A stretch of 64,000 nucleotides of DNA from CAIWTU01 sp963815135 (GTDB lineage: Bacteria; Desulfobacterota; Desulfuromonadia; Geobacterales; Geobacteraceae): assembly GCA_963815135.1 (NCBI GenBank), contig CAWFFO010000006.1:1-64000 (forward strand), read 5' to 3'. Below, piece by piece: positions 9,983 to 19,350 of the stretch (positions are counted from its first letter, which is position 1; the number at the start of each line of letters is the position of its first letter). A program made the translations under genes and the position numbers. Below the pieces are notes generated by a model. It had not been told where the DNA came from. It was given only the letters and a program-made list of their open reading frames with translations, and made no database searches.

Positions 9983-11239
9983 ATGGAACTGGCAAAGAAC
10001 CTGGAAACAGGCAAAATAAATATTCAGTTGCTTCTCAGGGCCTTTCGCTACAGGAATTATCGCCTCTATTTCGCAGGCCAGGGCTTCTCCCTGCTCGGTA
10101 CCTGGATGCAGACTACCGCCCTTAGCTGGCTGGTTTACCGCCTGACCGGTTCTGCCTTGCTGCTCGGGGTCACCGGATTCGCCTCGCAGTTGCCGGCCAT
10201 GCTGTTCACCTCCCTTGCGGGAGTGTTTGCCGACAGACTCGACCGGCGCCGGCTTCTCATCTGGACGCAGGTCCTTGCCATGTTTCAGGCTGCGGCACTT
10301 GCCGTCCTGGTGTTGGAAGGTGTTATTACCGTCTGGCAAATCATAGCATTGAGCTTTATTCTCGGTGTCATAAACGCGTTCGATGTTCCTGCCCGTCATT
10401 CGTTTCTGGTGGAAATGGTAGATGACAGAGATGATATCGGCAACGCGGTTGCCCTCAATTCATCAATGTTCCACGGCTCCCGACTTGTGGGCCCTGCCCT
10501 GGCGGGGCTCCTCATCAGCTCATTCGGCGAGGGTATCTGTTTTGTAGTAAATGCAGTCAGTTATCTGGCGGTTATCGCGGCCCTTTTCGCCATGAGGATA
10601 AAATCTGTAGAAAGGAGACCTTCCGGAAACGCTGTCTACAGCGAACTGAAAGAAGGTCTTAAATATGCCCTTGCATCTGCACCGATCAGGAATGTGCTGT
10701 TACTGGTCGGACTGGTGAGCCTGGCGGGAATGCCTTATTTAGTGCTTATGCCGGTCATAGCCAGGGATATCCTCGGGGGAGGTCCCGGCACCCTCGGCCT
10801 TCTCATGGCGGCATCAGGCTTCGGCGCCTTTGCAGGAACAATTTTTCTTGCTACCCGCAGGGATTCCGCAGCTTTTGGCAAAGTTATCCATGGAGCAGTG
10901 ATCCTTTTCTTTGCGGGGATATTCGCCTTCTCCCTGTCCCGCAGTTTCTGGTTCTCCCTTTTGTGCCTTTTTGTTGCCGGATTCGGTATAGTGAGCCAGG
11001 TCGCAGCCGGTAATGCTATCCTCCAGATGATCGTGGATGAGGACAAAAGGGGCAGGATAATGAGCCTTTTCAACCTGGCTTTCCTGGGTATGGCGCCGTT
11101 CGGCAACCTTCTCGCAGGCGGGCTGGCAAGCGGAATCGGTGTGCCCGCAACCCTGATGCTCTGCTCTGTTGTTTGCCTGGCAGGGTCCCTCCGGTTTGCA
11201 GGTAAGCTCCGCTTTCCCGATACATTGACTGGCAAATAG
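9983..11239 (+). CDS. MFS efflux transporter (EntS/MFS_3 type)
   Basis: A major-facilitator permease of the EntS-like subgroup, whose known members export enterobactin or drugs; the substrate here is unknown. Twelve hydrophobic segments are visible. FAGQGFSLLGTWMQT at the N-terminus and the loop-2 motif GVFADRLDRRRLL are typical. The ATG at 9983 has GGAG 9 bases upstream; the GTG at 9935 would add 16 residues without a good site. Length is 418 aa. The gene stands alone between genes of the opposite strand. Confidence 0.87.
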   Translation: MELAKNLETGKINIQLLLRAFRYRNYRLYFAGQGFSLLGTWMQTTALSWLVYRLTGSALLLGVTGFASQLPAMLFTSLAGVFADRLDRRRLLIWTQVLAMFQAAALAVLVLEGVITVWQIIALSFILGVINAFDVPARHSFLVEMVDDRDDIGNAVALNSSMFHGSRLVGPALAGLLISSFGEGICFVVNAVSYLAVIAALFAMRIKSVERRPSGNAVYSELKEGLKYALASAPIRNVLLLVGLVSLAGMPYLVLMPVIARDILGGGPGTLGLLMAASGFGAFAGTIFLATRRDSAAFGKVIHGAVILFFAGIFAFSLSRSFWFSLLCLFVAGFGIVSQVAAGNAILQMIVDEDKRGRIMSLFNLAFLGMAPFGNLLAGGLASGIGVPATLMLCSVVCLAGSLRFAGKLRFPDTLTGK

Positions 11240-11264
11240 GGCGTGCATTGACCCTTTTACGGGA

Positions 11265-12167
11265 TTACAGCTGATTCACCGCATAACCTTTTTTCCTGAG
11301 CAATGAAATTATTCCCTGATCTCCGATCAGGTGTGCGGCCCCGACAACGATGAAATAAGTATTTCCTGAATGCAGAAATTGCTCGACCTTTCCTGCCATT
11401 TCCCGGTTTCTTCTATAATAGAGTTTTTCGTAAACCGGTTGCAGCTCCGGAGATTCGTTCATGGTCTCCAGAAGGATCGATTCCATGGTTTTTGCATCCC
11501 CCGTCCGCCATGAAAGGACCATCCGGTCCATATCTTTCTCCATGTTTTTCGTGTCCAGGATGGTGTAGAGAAGAAAAAGCTCCTGTTCGTGGTCGGTAAA
11601 ACCGTTCAGAAGATTTATCTGGTAATCGAACGATTCCAGCTGGATGATCTTCTTTCCTCCCGCTTTTCCGGCAAAGTACTTGTCAATCCCGTAATTCTGG
11701 TTGTAGCCGAGACGCTGCAGTTCGAGTATGCCGATGGTGAGCGCGAGAAACCATGGCTTGGCCTTGCTGAAAGCTTCGAGCGGCAGGCCGATCCGCTGCA
11801 TTTCTCCTGCTGCGATATCATAGGTCTGTTGCGAGAGATGCTTTTTCAGGGTATCGTCGCCGGTATATAAAGCAGCCTGCAGCATCCTTCGCTGCAAGTC
11901 CGGGTCATCTCCCTTCCCGGGGTCTGCTTCAAGTGCCAGCACATCAGATTTCCGGAAGCATTTCTCTATTGCCGGGGCAAGGGGATAGAAATCGGGTTTT
12001 GCCAGGTGAATGGAGCCGAAGAGATAGGCAGTTGAGCTTTTCGAGCTGACCTGCCAGAGAAAATCCTTTTTGCCTGTTTCGACGCTTTCCGCGGCTGCGC
12101 TTATGGAAATGTGAGCGAAAAATGTTATGCAGAGAAGCAGCACGACAGAAATGGATTTTGTGTTCAT
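11265..12167 (-). CDS. TraB/GumN family exported protein
   Basis: A hydrophobic signal peptide covers residues about 5-26, ending in a SISAAA site, so the protein is exported. The mature part has the family's paired motifs: YLFGSIHLAKPDFYP near the N-terminus, LEADPG, and VVGAAHLIGDQGI near the C-terminus. TraB/GumN proteins are thought to resemble metal-dependent Tiki-type proteases, but bacterial roles are mostly untested. A start at 12167 (MNTKSIS) is preferred to the upstream Met at 12206, because GAAAGG lies just upstream and the signal peptide then begins normally. Confidence 0.88.
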   Translation of the reverse strand: MNTKSISVVLLLCITFFAHISISAAAESVETGKKDFLWQVSSKSSTAYLFGSIHLAKPDFYPLAPAIEKCFRKSDVLALEADPGKGDDPDLQRRMLQAALYTGDDTLKKHLSQQTYDIAAGEMQRIGLPLEAFSKAKPWFLALTIGILELQRLGYNQNYGIDKYFAGKAGGKKIIQLESFDYQINLLNGFTDHEQELFLLYTILDTKNMEKDMDRMVLSWRTGDAKTMESILLETMNESPELQPVYEKLYYRRNREMAGKVEQFLHSGNTYFIVVGAAHLIGDQGIISLLRKKGYAVNQL

Positions 12168-12362
12168 ATCATACCTTTCATTGATGCTAAAAAAGATGAT
12201 TATCACACAAAGCCAGAAAGTTCACCAAGGAAAACAAGAGCTTGCTTTGATTCATACGAACACCAGAATGGTTCTAATTCGACAAGGCCTTGATCTCTTC
12301 GTGCTTTGTGTGAGTCAACTGCTTTTCCAGGTTGATTGATCCACCGATTGGTCAGTTGCCGG

Positions 12363-13514
12363 TTACCTGCCCGGCGTGAGTTGCGAGAGTTCCGATTCAG
12401 CTCCGCCGATGCGGGCTTCGAGCCGGTTTATGTAATCGGTGTACCTTTGCCGCCTGTCCATGTAGAAATCCGAAAGCTCCTCCGAACGGTCCAGGTCCCG
12501 GAACGTTCCAACCTGCGAAACCCCGGAACGCTTCCGGTCAAGTTCATCGATTTTCCTGCCGAGCTGCTTTGTCTCGTTTTCGTAACCGCGAATTATTCCA
12601 CGGTAAGCTTCCGCCAGTTGAAAGGAATCTTTCCGATCCCCCGTGGCCGCTTTGGACAAATTGGCCAGCAGCCGGTATTCTCCCTGTTTCAGCCCCAGCC
12701 AGAATGCCTGGTCCCGGCTCATCTCGATCATCACCACGTAGTGTTTCAGGAGTTCCTCTTTTATGTCAACCAGGGAGATTAATTCGGTCTGAACTGTGCT
12801 GATATTCGCTTTCACATTCCTTGCCCTCTTTTCGTCTCGGGACCTTAGGGCGTCTTGCGGCTGGCGATCCTTCAATTTTTCCTCGATTTCGGACAAACGG
12901 ACGTGGAGGGAACGCAGTCTTTCGTTCAGGAATTGACGTCTGTCCAGGATGGTAAAAAGCTTTTTCAATTCCTCCCGGTAATTCCGGACCATGTCGTTAA
13001 CTTCCTTTTCCGAATTTCTGCTGTTATCCGCGAGGCCGGCATAGAAGGAGGATAGGTCGGCATATGATGGACGGGTGTCCAGCATATCCTGACATTCCGA
13101 TGCCATATCTTTGTTCCAGTCCGAATACCTGAAATACCAGTCGAGCAGGCTCCTGATATCGTATTCCCTTTTCGGCGATTCGAGTGGAGTCATGGCGTCG
13201 ACGAGGCTGCTCAGCCTGTTAATGTCTTCTGTCGAAAGTGAAGTGGAATAGTTCAGGTCATCGAGAGCATCATTGATAAGCCTCACTTGTCTGTCTTTGC
13301 TTTTTTCGCGTAAAGAGGATGAACGGGCACCGTTGGCGGAAGTATCCGCCATTGCGACGATACTGTCGGCCGGATTCACGTTGCTGTTTTCCAGTGTCCG
13401 GTAATTTTGAGTTTTTTGGTAAATACCTGCCGCATATGTCAAAGATGCATATGCGGAGAGACTCAGGATTGTGGTGAATAAAAGCAGTTTTGCCCTGAAA
13501 TCATCATGTTTCAT
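12363..13514 (-). CDS. Exported coiled-coil protein of unknown function
   Basis: I do not recognise a family. A signal peptide is visible (MKHDDFRAKLLLFTTILSLS, cleavage near YAA at about residues 27-29). The rest is polar and highly helical, with heptad-like stretches at about residues 180-235 and 280-375, rich in Glu, Arg and Leu, and no cysteines beyond one. This suggests a periplasmic coiled coil. The gene sits between two other exported proteins on the same strand, and its start ATG has GGAGGTT upstream. Confidence 0.7.
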   Translation of the reverse strand: MKHDDFRAKLLLFTTILSLSAYASLTYAAGIYQKTQNYRTLENSNVNPADSIVAMADTSANGARSSSLREKSKDRQVRLINDALDDLNYSTSLSTEDINRLSSLVDAMTPLESPKREYDIRSLLDWYFRYSDWNKDMASECQDMLDTRPSYADLSSFYAGLADNSRNSEKEVNDMVRNYREELKKLFTILDRRQFLNERLRSLHVRLSEIEEKLKDRQPQDALRSRDEKRARNVKANISTVQTELISLVDIKEELLKHYVVMIEMSRDQAFWLGLKQGEYRLLANLSKAATGDRKDSFQLAEAYRGIIRGYENETKQLGRKIDELDRKRSGVSQVGTFRDLDRSEELSDFYMDRRQRYTDYINRLEARIGGAESELSQLTPGR

Positions 13515-13634
13515 GATTAACCTCCGTTCCGGATGATACGATTTTTGCGTAAAGCAGGTTTCATTTAGCAGGGATGGTTTGTTTTATCGATGAGGGATGA
13601 TGAAGCCTGCTTGTCTGGCGGGATTCGCGTTCGG

Positions 13635-14033
13635 CTATTTTGATCCGGCAAGGTCCATTCGTACTTTCAGAATGCCGGGATAGGGGTAGTTGTAACCGGG
13701 CACTTTCACAACCACGTCGCTTTTGATCAGTTCGCTCCTGGGGATCCACCTGACTCCGTCCATGCTTGCCCAATCCTTATAAACCATGATCTCCCTGGCA
13801 GGAGTCACCATAAGTTCCGCGCCGGCGGTTTTGGCAAAGAGGCTTCCCTCGATCGAAACCGAAATTGTTACCGGTTTTCCGGCGGGGAAGAGCAGGATAT
13901 AATCAGTGGATGGAACCGGGTCTCCGAAGCGTATGACCGGGAGCTTGGCCAGTTCTTTGTACGACGGCGGGGCCGCGGTTGCCATCCCGGCTGAAAGCAG
14001 GCAAAAAATAAATACCGTTACCATGAGTTTCAT
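13635..14033 (-). CDS. Small exported protein of unknown function
   Basis: 132 aa with a clear signal peptide (MKLMVTVFIFCLLSAGMATA). The mature part of about 112 residues looks like a beta-rich domain (PVTISVSIEGSLF, ELMVTPAREIMVYKDW, DVVVKVPGYNYPYPGI). No family was recognised. The start at 14033 has an excellent AAGGAGA site 6 bases upstream; the frame extends to 14069 but without such a site. It is followed on the minus strand by the coiled-coil exported protein. Confidence 0.72.
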   Translation of the reverse strand: MKLMVTVFIFCLLSAGMATAAPPSYKELAKLPVIRFGDPVPSTDYILLFPAGKPVTISVSIEGSLFAKTAGAELMVTPAREIMVYKDWASMDGVRWIPRSELIKSDVVVKVPGYNYPYPGILKVRMDLAGSK

Positions 14034-14065
14034 ATCGTTCTCCTTGCAAGAGGTGTTTGCATATT

Positions 14066-14791
14066 TCACTCGGGCGGCAAATTCTCCAGACCGAGAAAAT
14101 CCAGCAGCCGTTCGAGGGAAGAATTGACAACCTGTTCGGCAGGAATGCCGGCCTTTACCAGCAGGGCCACAGCGTCGGCGAATTCGCCCACGCCCTGTGC
14201 GATATGGGCGTCGCTACCCACGATAACCGGCGCTCCTGACCGGACGAGCAGTTCCGCAAGTCGTTCGCAGTTTGGTCTGCTTCCGCCCCGGCTTATGGAA
14301 AAAGAAGAGTTATTGATCTCGATGGCTGTTTTCGTCTCCAATGCTCCCTGTACCAGGTCTTCATAGCTGACTGGGAATTCCGGGTTGCCCGAATGGGAGA
14401 TCGCCCTGACGCGCGGGTTTGCCATTGCCCCGAGTACCGCCCTGGTATTCTGCCTGATGTTCCAGTCGTCGAGCCCACACCCCTCGTGCAAACCCGCCAT
14501 GACAAAATCCAGCCTGGCCAGGTACTGCTCAGGCATATCCAGGGCTCCGTCCTCTCCAAGAATATTAGCTTCCACCCCGCGAAGGATACGGACGCCGTCT
14601 ATCCATGCCGGGATAAATCGCATGGCGCCAAAGTGATAAAGGTGCGGCCCCCCCGGCAGTGCCGGACCGTGGTCGGTGATGGCCAGCGCTTCGAGGCCCT
14701 TGTCGCGCGCGGCGCGGGCAAGCTCATTGACGGTCGAGTATGCGTGGCCCGATGCCACGGTGTGGGTGTGCATATCTGCAATGATTTTCAT
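14066..14791 (-). CDS. PHP-domain phosphatase (YcdX-like)
   Basis: A metal-dependent phosphoesterase of the PHP superfamily. The metal ligands appear as DMHTHT at residues 5-10, ITDHGP near 39-44, the glutamate in RGVEANI, LHEG near 100, SHSGNP, and the closing GSDAHI. The 241-aa length and motif order match YcdX-type proteins annotated as phosphatases or histidinol-phosphatase-like; the substrate is unknown. A promoter-like pair sits so close to the ATG that the transcript may have almost no leader. Confidence 0.9.
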   Translation of the reverse strand: MKIIADMHTHTVASGHAYSTVNELARAARDKGLEALAITDHGPALPGGPHLYHFGAMRFIPAWIDGVRILRGVEANILGEDGALDMPEQYLARLDFVMAGLHEGCGLDDWNIRQNTRAVLGAMANPRVRAISHSGNPEFPVSYEDLVQGALETKTAIEINNSSFSISRGGSRPNCERLAELLVRSGAPVIVGSDAHIAQGVGEFADAVALLVKAGIPAEQVVNSSLERLLDFLGLENLPPE

Positions 14792-14797
14792 GGCAGA

Positions 14798-14826
14798 ACT
14801 ATTTCACAGCCCGGATTAATTGTCAA
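14798..14826 (-). promoter_or_regulatory. Candidate promoter for PHP phosphatase gene
   Basis: Read on minus: TTGACA, 17 bases, AATAGT, ending 6 bases before the ATG at 14791. No Shine-Dalgarno sequence is seen between them. Confidence 0.35.
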
Positions 14827-15048
14827 GACGGAGGCTTGCGTAATCAATTTGACTATAATTGATTCCTGGCCGGCAGGATATGAATCTAACCAAAGGCATA
14901 ATTTTATGTATACTCATTAAGCTAAAATGGTCGAGTTATTAATTATAAGATCTTCTTGACCTCGACCGAATGTGAATATATATTCACGGATATTGAATGG
15001 CCGGTAGTTACCAGAGGGGCTTTTTCCCCTGCGGACAAGGAGCGGAGC

Positions 15049-17022
15049 ATGTTTCCTGCCAGATCACTTTTCAGCAAACCGGAGGTCCTTCTCGGTACGG
15101 CGGGCTTCGTGCTGCTTGTTCTGGCCGGACGGATAAACTACACCCTGTTCCACTCGGTGGCCGAATTTTACTCGATCCTGGTTGCCTGTTGCATTTTCGT
15201 AATTGCCTGGAATTCACGCGAATTACATAAAAACGGTTTTTTCACCTTCCTTGGTGTCGCCTCCCTATCGGTGGCGGCCGTGGACTTTCTTCATACGTTT
15301 GCCTTCAGGGGAATGACGCTCCTGCCCGGCGGAGGAGCGCCGCTCGCTACCCAGCTCTGGATCGGCGGACGCTACCTGCAGGCGGTTTCCGGCATCCTCG
15401 CCTTTTTATTCCTGCGCAGACGGCTCAGGGACACTCCTCTTGTTGCGGCATTCGTTGCTGTTACAGGGGTGCTCCTTGCCACCATATTCATCTGGCGGAT
15501 ATTCCCCGCCTGCTATGTTGAGGGGGTGGGTCTTACCCCGTTCAAGATTTACAGCGAATACATTATTACCCTGATGTTTGCCCTTTCGCTTTTTTTGCTT
15601 TACCGGGAAAGGAAATCCTTCGATCTCCGGGTGGCCCGGCTCATTGGCTTGTCGTTTGGCGCTTTTATCGCCGGAGAGATTGCCTTCACGCGGTATGTCA
15701 GCGTGTTCGGCCTAGCCAACGAGTTCGGCCATATTTTCAAAATTGCCGGTTTCTTCTGCCTGTACCGGGGGGTGATTGTCACCGGGCTCAGCCGGCCGAT
15801 CGATCTCCTGTTTCGTGACTTGAGGGATAGCGAGGAACGTTACCGTAATCTCTACAACAATACCCCCGTCATGCTCCACTCCATAGACCTTGACGGGCGG
15901 CTGGTGGGTGTTAGCGCCTACTGGCTCGAATACCTCGGTTATGACCGGGAGGAAGCGATCGGGCGTAAGCTTGTCGATTTTTTATCGGAGGAGTCCAGCG
16001 CCCGCGCAGAAAAGGTTGTATTCCCCGAATTTTTCAGGGTCGGGTTCTGCTCTAATGTGCCCTACCGGATACTCAGGAAAAATGGCGAGACGATCGATGT
16101 TTTGCTCAGTGCCGCCGCCGAACGAAATGAAAGGGGCGAAATCGTCCGTTCGCTTGCGGTAATGGTCGATGTGACCGACAGAAAACGCGCAGATGAGAAG
16201 ATAGAACTTCTTAACGTGAACCTTGCCGCCAGGGCTTATCAACTCAGTATCGCAAACAGTGAGCTGGCTGATCTGACGCGCACCCTCGAGGACCGTGTCT
16301 GCCTCGAAGTGGCAAAGAACAGGGAAAAAGACAGCCTGCTGGTTCAGCAAAGCCGACAGGCGGCCATGGGGGAGATGATCGGCAACATTGCCCATCAGTG
16401 GCGCCAGCCGCTGAACGCCATTTCCCTGCTCGTCCAGGATCTGTCGCTATGCTGCGAAAACGGCGCACTTTCAAACGAATATCTGAACAGTTCTGTTGCC
16501 AGCGTGGTTGAGCTGGTAATGCACATGTCCCAGACTATTGAAGATTTCAGGGATTTTTTCCGACCGGACAGGGAGAAAGTGCCTTTCGTGCTGAGGGAGG
16601 TGGTCGGAAAATCGCTGTCGCTTGTCGAAGGAAGTCTGCGCGAGCATGGCATCTCGGTCGATCTTGCCGAACGGGAGGAACTGATGGCGGTCGGATACCC
16701 CAACCAGTTTGCCCAGGTCATCATAAACATCGTTAACAACGCCCGTGACGTCTTCGTGGAACGGGGTACCTCTGAGCCGAATGTACGGATAGAGCTGCTT
16801 CAGGAAGAAAACCGGCCGGTGGTGATTATCCGGGACAACGCGGGAGGAATCCCGGATGAGATCATCCACAGGATTTTCGAGCCGTATTTTACAACCAAGG
16901 AAACGGGCAAGGGTACCGGGATCGGCCTATCCATGTGCAGGACCATTATGGAACAGAACATGGGAGGGAGGATCAGTGTACGTAACGGGGATGAAGGGGC
17001 CGTGTTCCGGTTGGAGCTTTGA
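15049..17022 (+). CDS. MASE3-PAS hybrid membrane sensor histidine kinase
   Basis: The N-terminal MASE3-like membrane sensor region has about seven helices over residues 15-250 (LFHSVAEFYSILVAC, FLHTFAFRGM and WIGGRYLQAV are typical). A PAS domain follows (about 265-385), then a coiled segment and a kinase core of the HisKA type with HQWRQPLNAI, His449 being the phospho-acceptor. The ATPase domain has NIVNNARD, RDNAGGIP and GKGTGIGLS. ATG 15049 is preferred because AAGGAG lies 6-7 bases upstream; a TTG-initiated extension to 14956 has no site. No response regulator is adjacent, so it is an orphan kinase here. Confidence 0.9.
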   Translation: MFPARSLFSKPEVLLGTAGFVLLVLAGRINYTLFHSVAEFYSILVACCIFVIAWNSRELHKNGFFTFLGVASLSVAAVDFLHTFAFRGMTLLPGGGAPLATQLWIGGRYLQAVSGILAFLFLRRRLRDTPLVAAFVAVTGVLLATIFIWRIFPACYVEGVGLTPFKIYSEYIITLMFALSLFLLYRERKSFDLRVARLIGLSFGAFIAGEIAFTRYVSVFGLANEFGHIFKIAGFFCLYRGVIVTGLSRPIDLLFRDLRDSEERYRNLYNNTPVMLHSIDLDGRLVGVSAYWLEYLGYDREEAIGRKLVDFLSEESSARAEKVVFPEFFRVGFCSNVPYRILRKNGETIDVLLSAAAERNERGEIVRSLAVMVDVTDRKRADEKIELLNVNLAARAYQLSIANSELADLTRTLEDRVCLEVAKNREKDSLLVQQSRQAAMGEMIGNIAHQWRQPLNAISLLVQDLSLCCENGALSNEYLNSSVASVVELVMHMSQTIEDFRDFFRPDREKVPFVLREVVGKSLSLVEGSLREHGISVDLAEREELMAVGYPNQFAQVIINIVNNARDVFVERGTSEPNVRIELLQEENRPVVIIRDNAGGIPDEIIHRIFEPYFTTKETGKGTGIGLSMCRTIMEQNMGGRISVRNGDEGAVFRLEL

Positions 17023-17140
17023 CTTGATTGCGAAAGTTATCGGGACTGCCGCGCAAAAAGACGGGTGAAGAGCTCGAATTCCATTTTTTTCAGACCATGC
17101 GCGAAACAACCGGAGTTGAGTATCTTGCAGGTACAGCCAT

Positions 17141-17767
17141 ATGAAAATAACAGCTATTATAGGCAGTTATCGTAAGGGTGGTATCATTGACACCGCGGTT
17201 GACGAGATCCTGGATTCAGCAGGTGAAGAGGATGCGGAAACTGTAAAAATATACCTGATCGACAGGAATATCGAGTTTTGTACCAATTGCCGTGAGTGCG
17301 AGCAGCAGGATGGGCACATCCGCGGAGTCTGCCGTATCGTCGACGACATGAACTGCATTCTGGATGATATAGAAAACTCGGACGCAATCGTTCTTGCTTC
17401 TCCCGTAAACTTCGGTACCGTGACGGCGGTCATGAAGAAATTCATTGAAAGGCTGGCCTGTTACGCCTATTGGCCCTGGGGAGCGAACGCCCCGAAGATG
17501 CGGATCGAAAAGAGAGACAAAATCGCAGTCTTGATAGCATCTTCGGCCGCTCCCTCCTTTATCGCCCGTCCTGCAACACGGATTATCGGTCTGCTGAAGA
17601 AATCTGCCAAGATTCTCGGAGCGAAGGTGACCGGTGTGCTGTTCATCGGCCTCGCTGCAGGTAGGCCGGATCAGGCACTCGGAGAACGGAGCCGACGCAA
17701 GGCGCGACGTCTGGGAAAAAAGCTGGTCTCGGACTGTCGCGTGCGTGCGACACGTGAATCGGAATAA
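17141..17767 (+). CDS. NAD(P)H-dependent FMN reductase-like flavoprotein
   Basis: A flavodoxin-like fold of the FMN_red / iron-sulfur flavoprotein family. The FMN phosphate loop is GSYRKGGI at residues 8-15, a cysteine-containing stretch CTNCREC lies near 47-53, and SPVNFGTVTAVMKKFIERL is the family's second flavin-binding segment. The cysteines could bind an Fe-S cluster or be redox-active, but the spacing is not the classical one. The substrate is unknown. It starts at an ATG 118 bases after the histidine kinase gene and precedes the thioesterase gene. Confidence 0.85.
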   Translation: MKITAIIGSYRKGGIIDTAVDEILDSAGEEDAETVKIYLIDRNIEFCTNCRECEQQDGHIRGVCRIVDDMNCILDDIENSDAIVLASPVNFGTVTAVMKKFIERLACYAYWPWGANAPKMRIEKRDKIAVLIASSAAPSFIARPATRIIGLLKKSAKILGAKVTGVLFIGLAAGRPDQALGERSRRKARRLGKKLVSDCRVRATRESE

Positions 17768-17818
17768 AGAATTTGCGGACCCTGCACGTCTGCGAAGGCC
17801 TCATCGGGTAACGCCAAT

Positions 17819-18346
17819 ATGGAGAATATCGTGACTGCTAAAGATTATGAAAACCTGGACCTTCAGGAAATCCGGGGCCGGTGGCCGGGTTTGTGTTTCG
17901 CCTGTTCTCAGACAAACCCACATGGTTTGAAACTCCGCTTCATGCATGCGGAACAGGGTTGCATCGCAAAATTTATCATTCCCGATACAATGTGTGGTTT
18001 TGATGGAATGGCACATGGTGGAATTATTTCAACAATTCTGGACGAAGCCGCGGCATGGGCCCTTTTTGCAAATCCGGGCCGTTTCGGTGTCACCCGGGAA
18101 ATGACTACCCGCTACCTGAAAGCCGTATCAACCGGCGCCGAACTTGTTGTTGAAGGCCGTGTAGACAGTTGCGACGGTAGAAAAGCCGTTGTGTGTTCAT
18201 CTCTGCGTTCGACCGACGGCACATTGCTGGCTGAGGCGGAGAGCAGATGGGTTCTGCTCAGCACCGCGCGCATATCCGCTCTGTCCGGGGTTGAGGAAGA
18301 GACCCTGCAGAGCTTTCTTGAAGATTGCCGGAGGGAAACACTTTAG
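17819..18346 (+). CDS. PaaI-family hotdog thioesterase
   Basis: A hotdog-fold acyl-CoA thioesterase of the PaaI type. The motif GMAHGGIISTILDEAAAWA holds the catalytic-loop HGG and the acidic residue on the following helix, preceded by the CFACSQTNPHGLKL block often seen in this subgroup. 175 aa is slightly long because of a C-terminal extension. It may be co-transcribed with the flavoprotein upstream and the hydroxyacid dehydrogenase downstream (37-base gap). The acyl substrate cannot be deduced. Confidence 0.88.
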   Translation: MENIVTAKDYENLDLQEIRGRWPGLCFACSQTNPHGLKLRFMHAEQGCIAKFIIPDTMCGFDGMAHGGIISTILDEAAAWALFANPGRFGVTREMTTRYLKAVSTGAELVVEGRVDSCDGRKAVVCSSLRSTDGTLLAEAESRWVLLSTARISALSGVEEETLQSFLEDCRRETL

Positions 18347-18383
18347 TCTGTCATCATTCGTCAAGCAAAACGCCGGAGGCATA

Positions 18384-19340
18384 ATGAACATCGTCGTGCT
18401 CGACGGTCATACTCTGAATCCGGGTGACCATACCTGGGATGAGGTGGCTGCTCAGGGTGAACTCTCCGTTTTTGACCGGACTTCACCGCTGTCAATTATC
18501 GAAAGGGCGGGGGATGCGGACATCCTGCTGGTGAACAAGGCCGTTATTACCGCGGACAGTATCGCTTCGCTGCCGAAGCTGCGCTTTATTACCCTGCTTG
18601 CCACCGGTTATGATAATGTTGATGTCGCCGCCGCGAGGAATCGCGGCATTCCCGTTTCAAATGTGCCGGATTATGCCACGGATGCCGTTGCTCAACATGT
18701 TTTCGCACTTCTTCTGGAACTTGTCAGCCACGTTGCGCTGCACGACCGGGCCGTCAAGGCGGGGGAATGGACATCATCTCCGGACTTTTCCTTCTGGAAA
18801 TCAACAATAGTAGAGCTTTCCGGGCTGAAAATGGGGATCGTCGGTTTCGGCAGGATAGGGATACGGGTGGCCCGGATAGCACACTCCTTCGGCATGGAAG
18901 TGCTTGCTTACACGCCTCGTCCCAAGGAAGCCCCGCATGGTGTCAAGGTTGCGTGGAAGGGCTTACGCGAACTTTTCTCGGAATCGGACGTGGTTTCCCT
19001 CAATACCCGCCAGACTCCCGACAATATCGGTTTTGTCAATCGCGACCTTATTTCGCTCATGAAGAGAACGGCTTATCTGATCAATACCGCGCGCGGCACA
19101 CTGATAAATGAGCCGGATCTGGCCCGGGCCCTGAACTCTGGGGAACTCGCCGGAGCGGCGCTGGATGTCGTGTCCCGTGAGCCGATCCGGCCTGACAATC
19201 CCCTTCTTGCGGCCTGCAATTGTATAATCACCCCGCACGTTGCCTGGGCAAGCCTTGCCGCCCGCAAACGGCTCATGGCCCAAACCGCATTAAATATACA
19301 TGCTTTCCTTGAGGGAAATCCCATCAATGTCGTAAATTGA
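18384..19340 (+). CDS. D-2-hydroxyacid dehydrogenase (glycerate/hydroxypyruvate reductase-like)
   Basis: An NAD(P)-dependent reductase of the D-isomer family. The Rossmann signature GFGRIGIRVARI is near residues 152-163, the family's second signature is LNTRQTPDN, and the catalytic residues are the Arg in NTARGTLINE, the Glu in REPI and the His in TPHVAW. The closest recalled relatives reduce hydroxypyruvate or glyoxylate. The ATG at 18384 has GGAGG 4 bases upstream; the frame extends much further 5' only as an overlap of the thioesterase. Length is 318 aa. Confidence 0.93.
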   Translation: MNIVVLDGHTLNPGDHTWDEVAAQGELSVFDRTSPLSIIERAGDADILLVNKAVITADSIASLPKLRFITLLATGYDNVDVAAARNRGIPVSNVPDYATDAVAQHVFALLLELVSHVALHDRAVKAGEWTSSPDFSFWKSTIVELSGLKMGIVGFGRIGIRVARIAHSFGMEVLAYTPRPKEAPHGVKVAWKGLRELFSESDVVSLNTRQTPDNIGFVNRDLISLMKRTAYLINTARGTLINEPDLARALNSGELAGAALDVVSREPIRPDNPLLAACNCIITPHVAWASLAARKRLMAQTALNIHAFLEGNPINVVN

Positions 19341-19350
19341 GTATATATTT

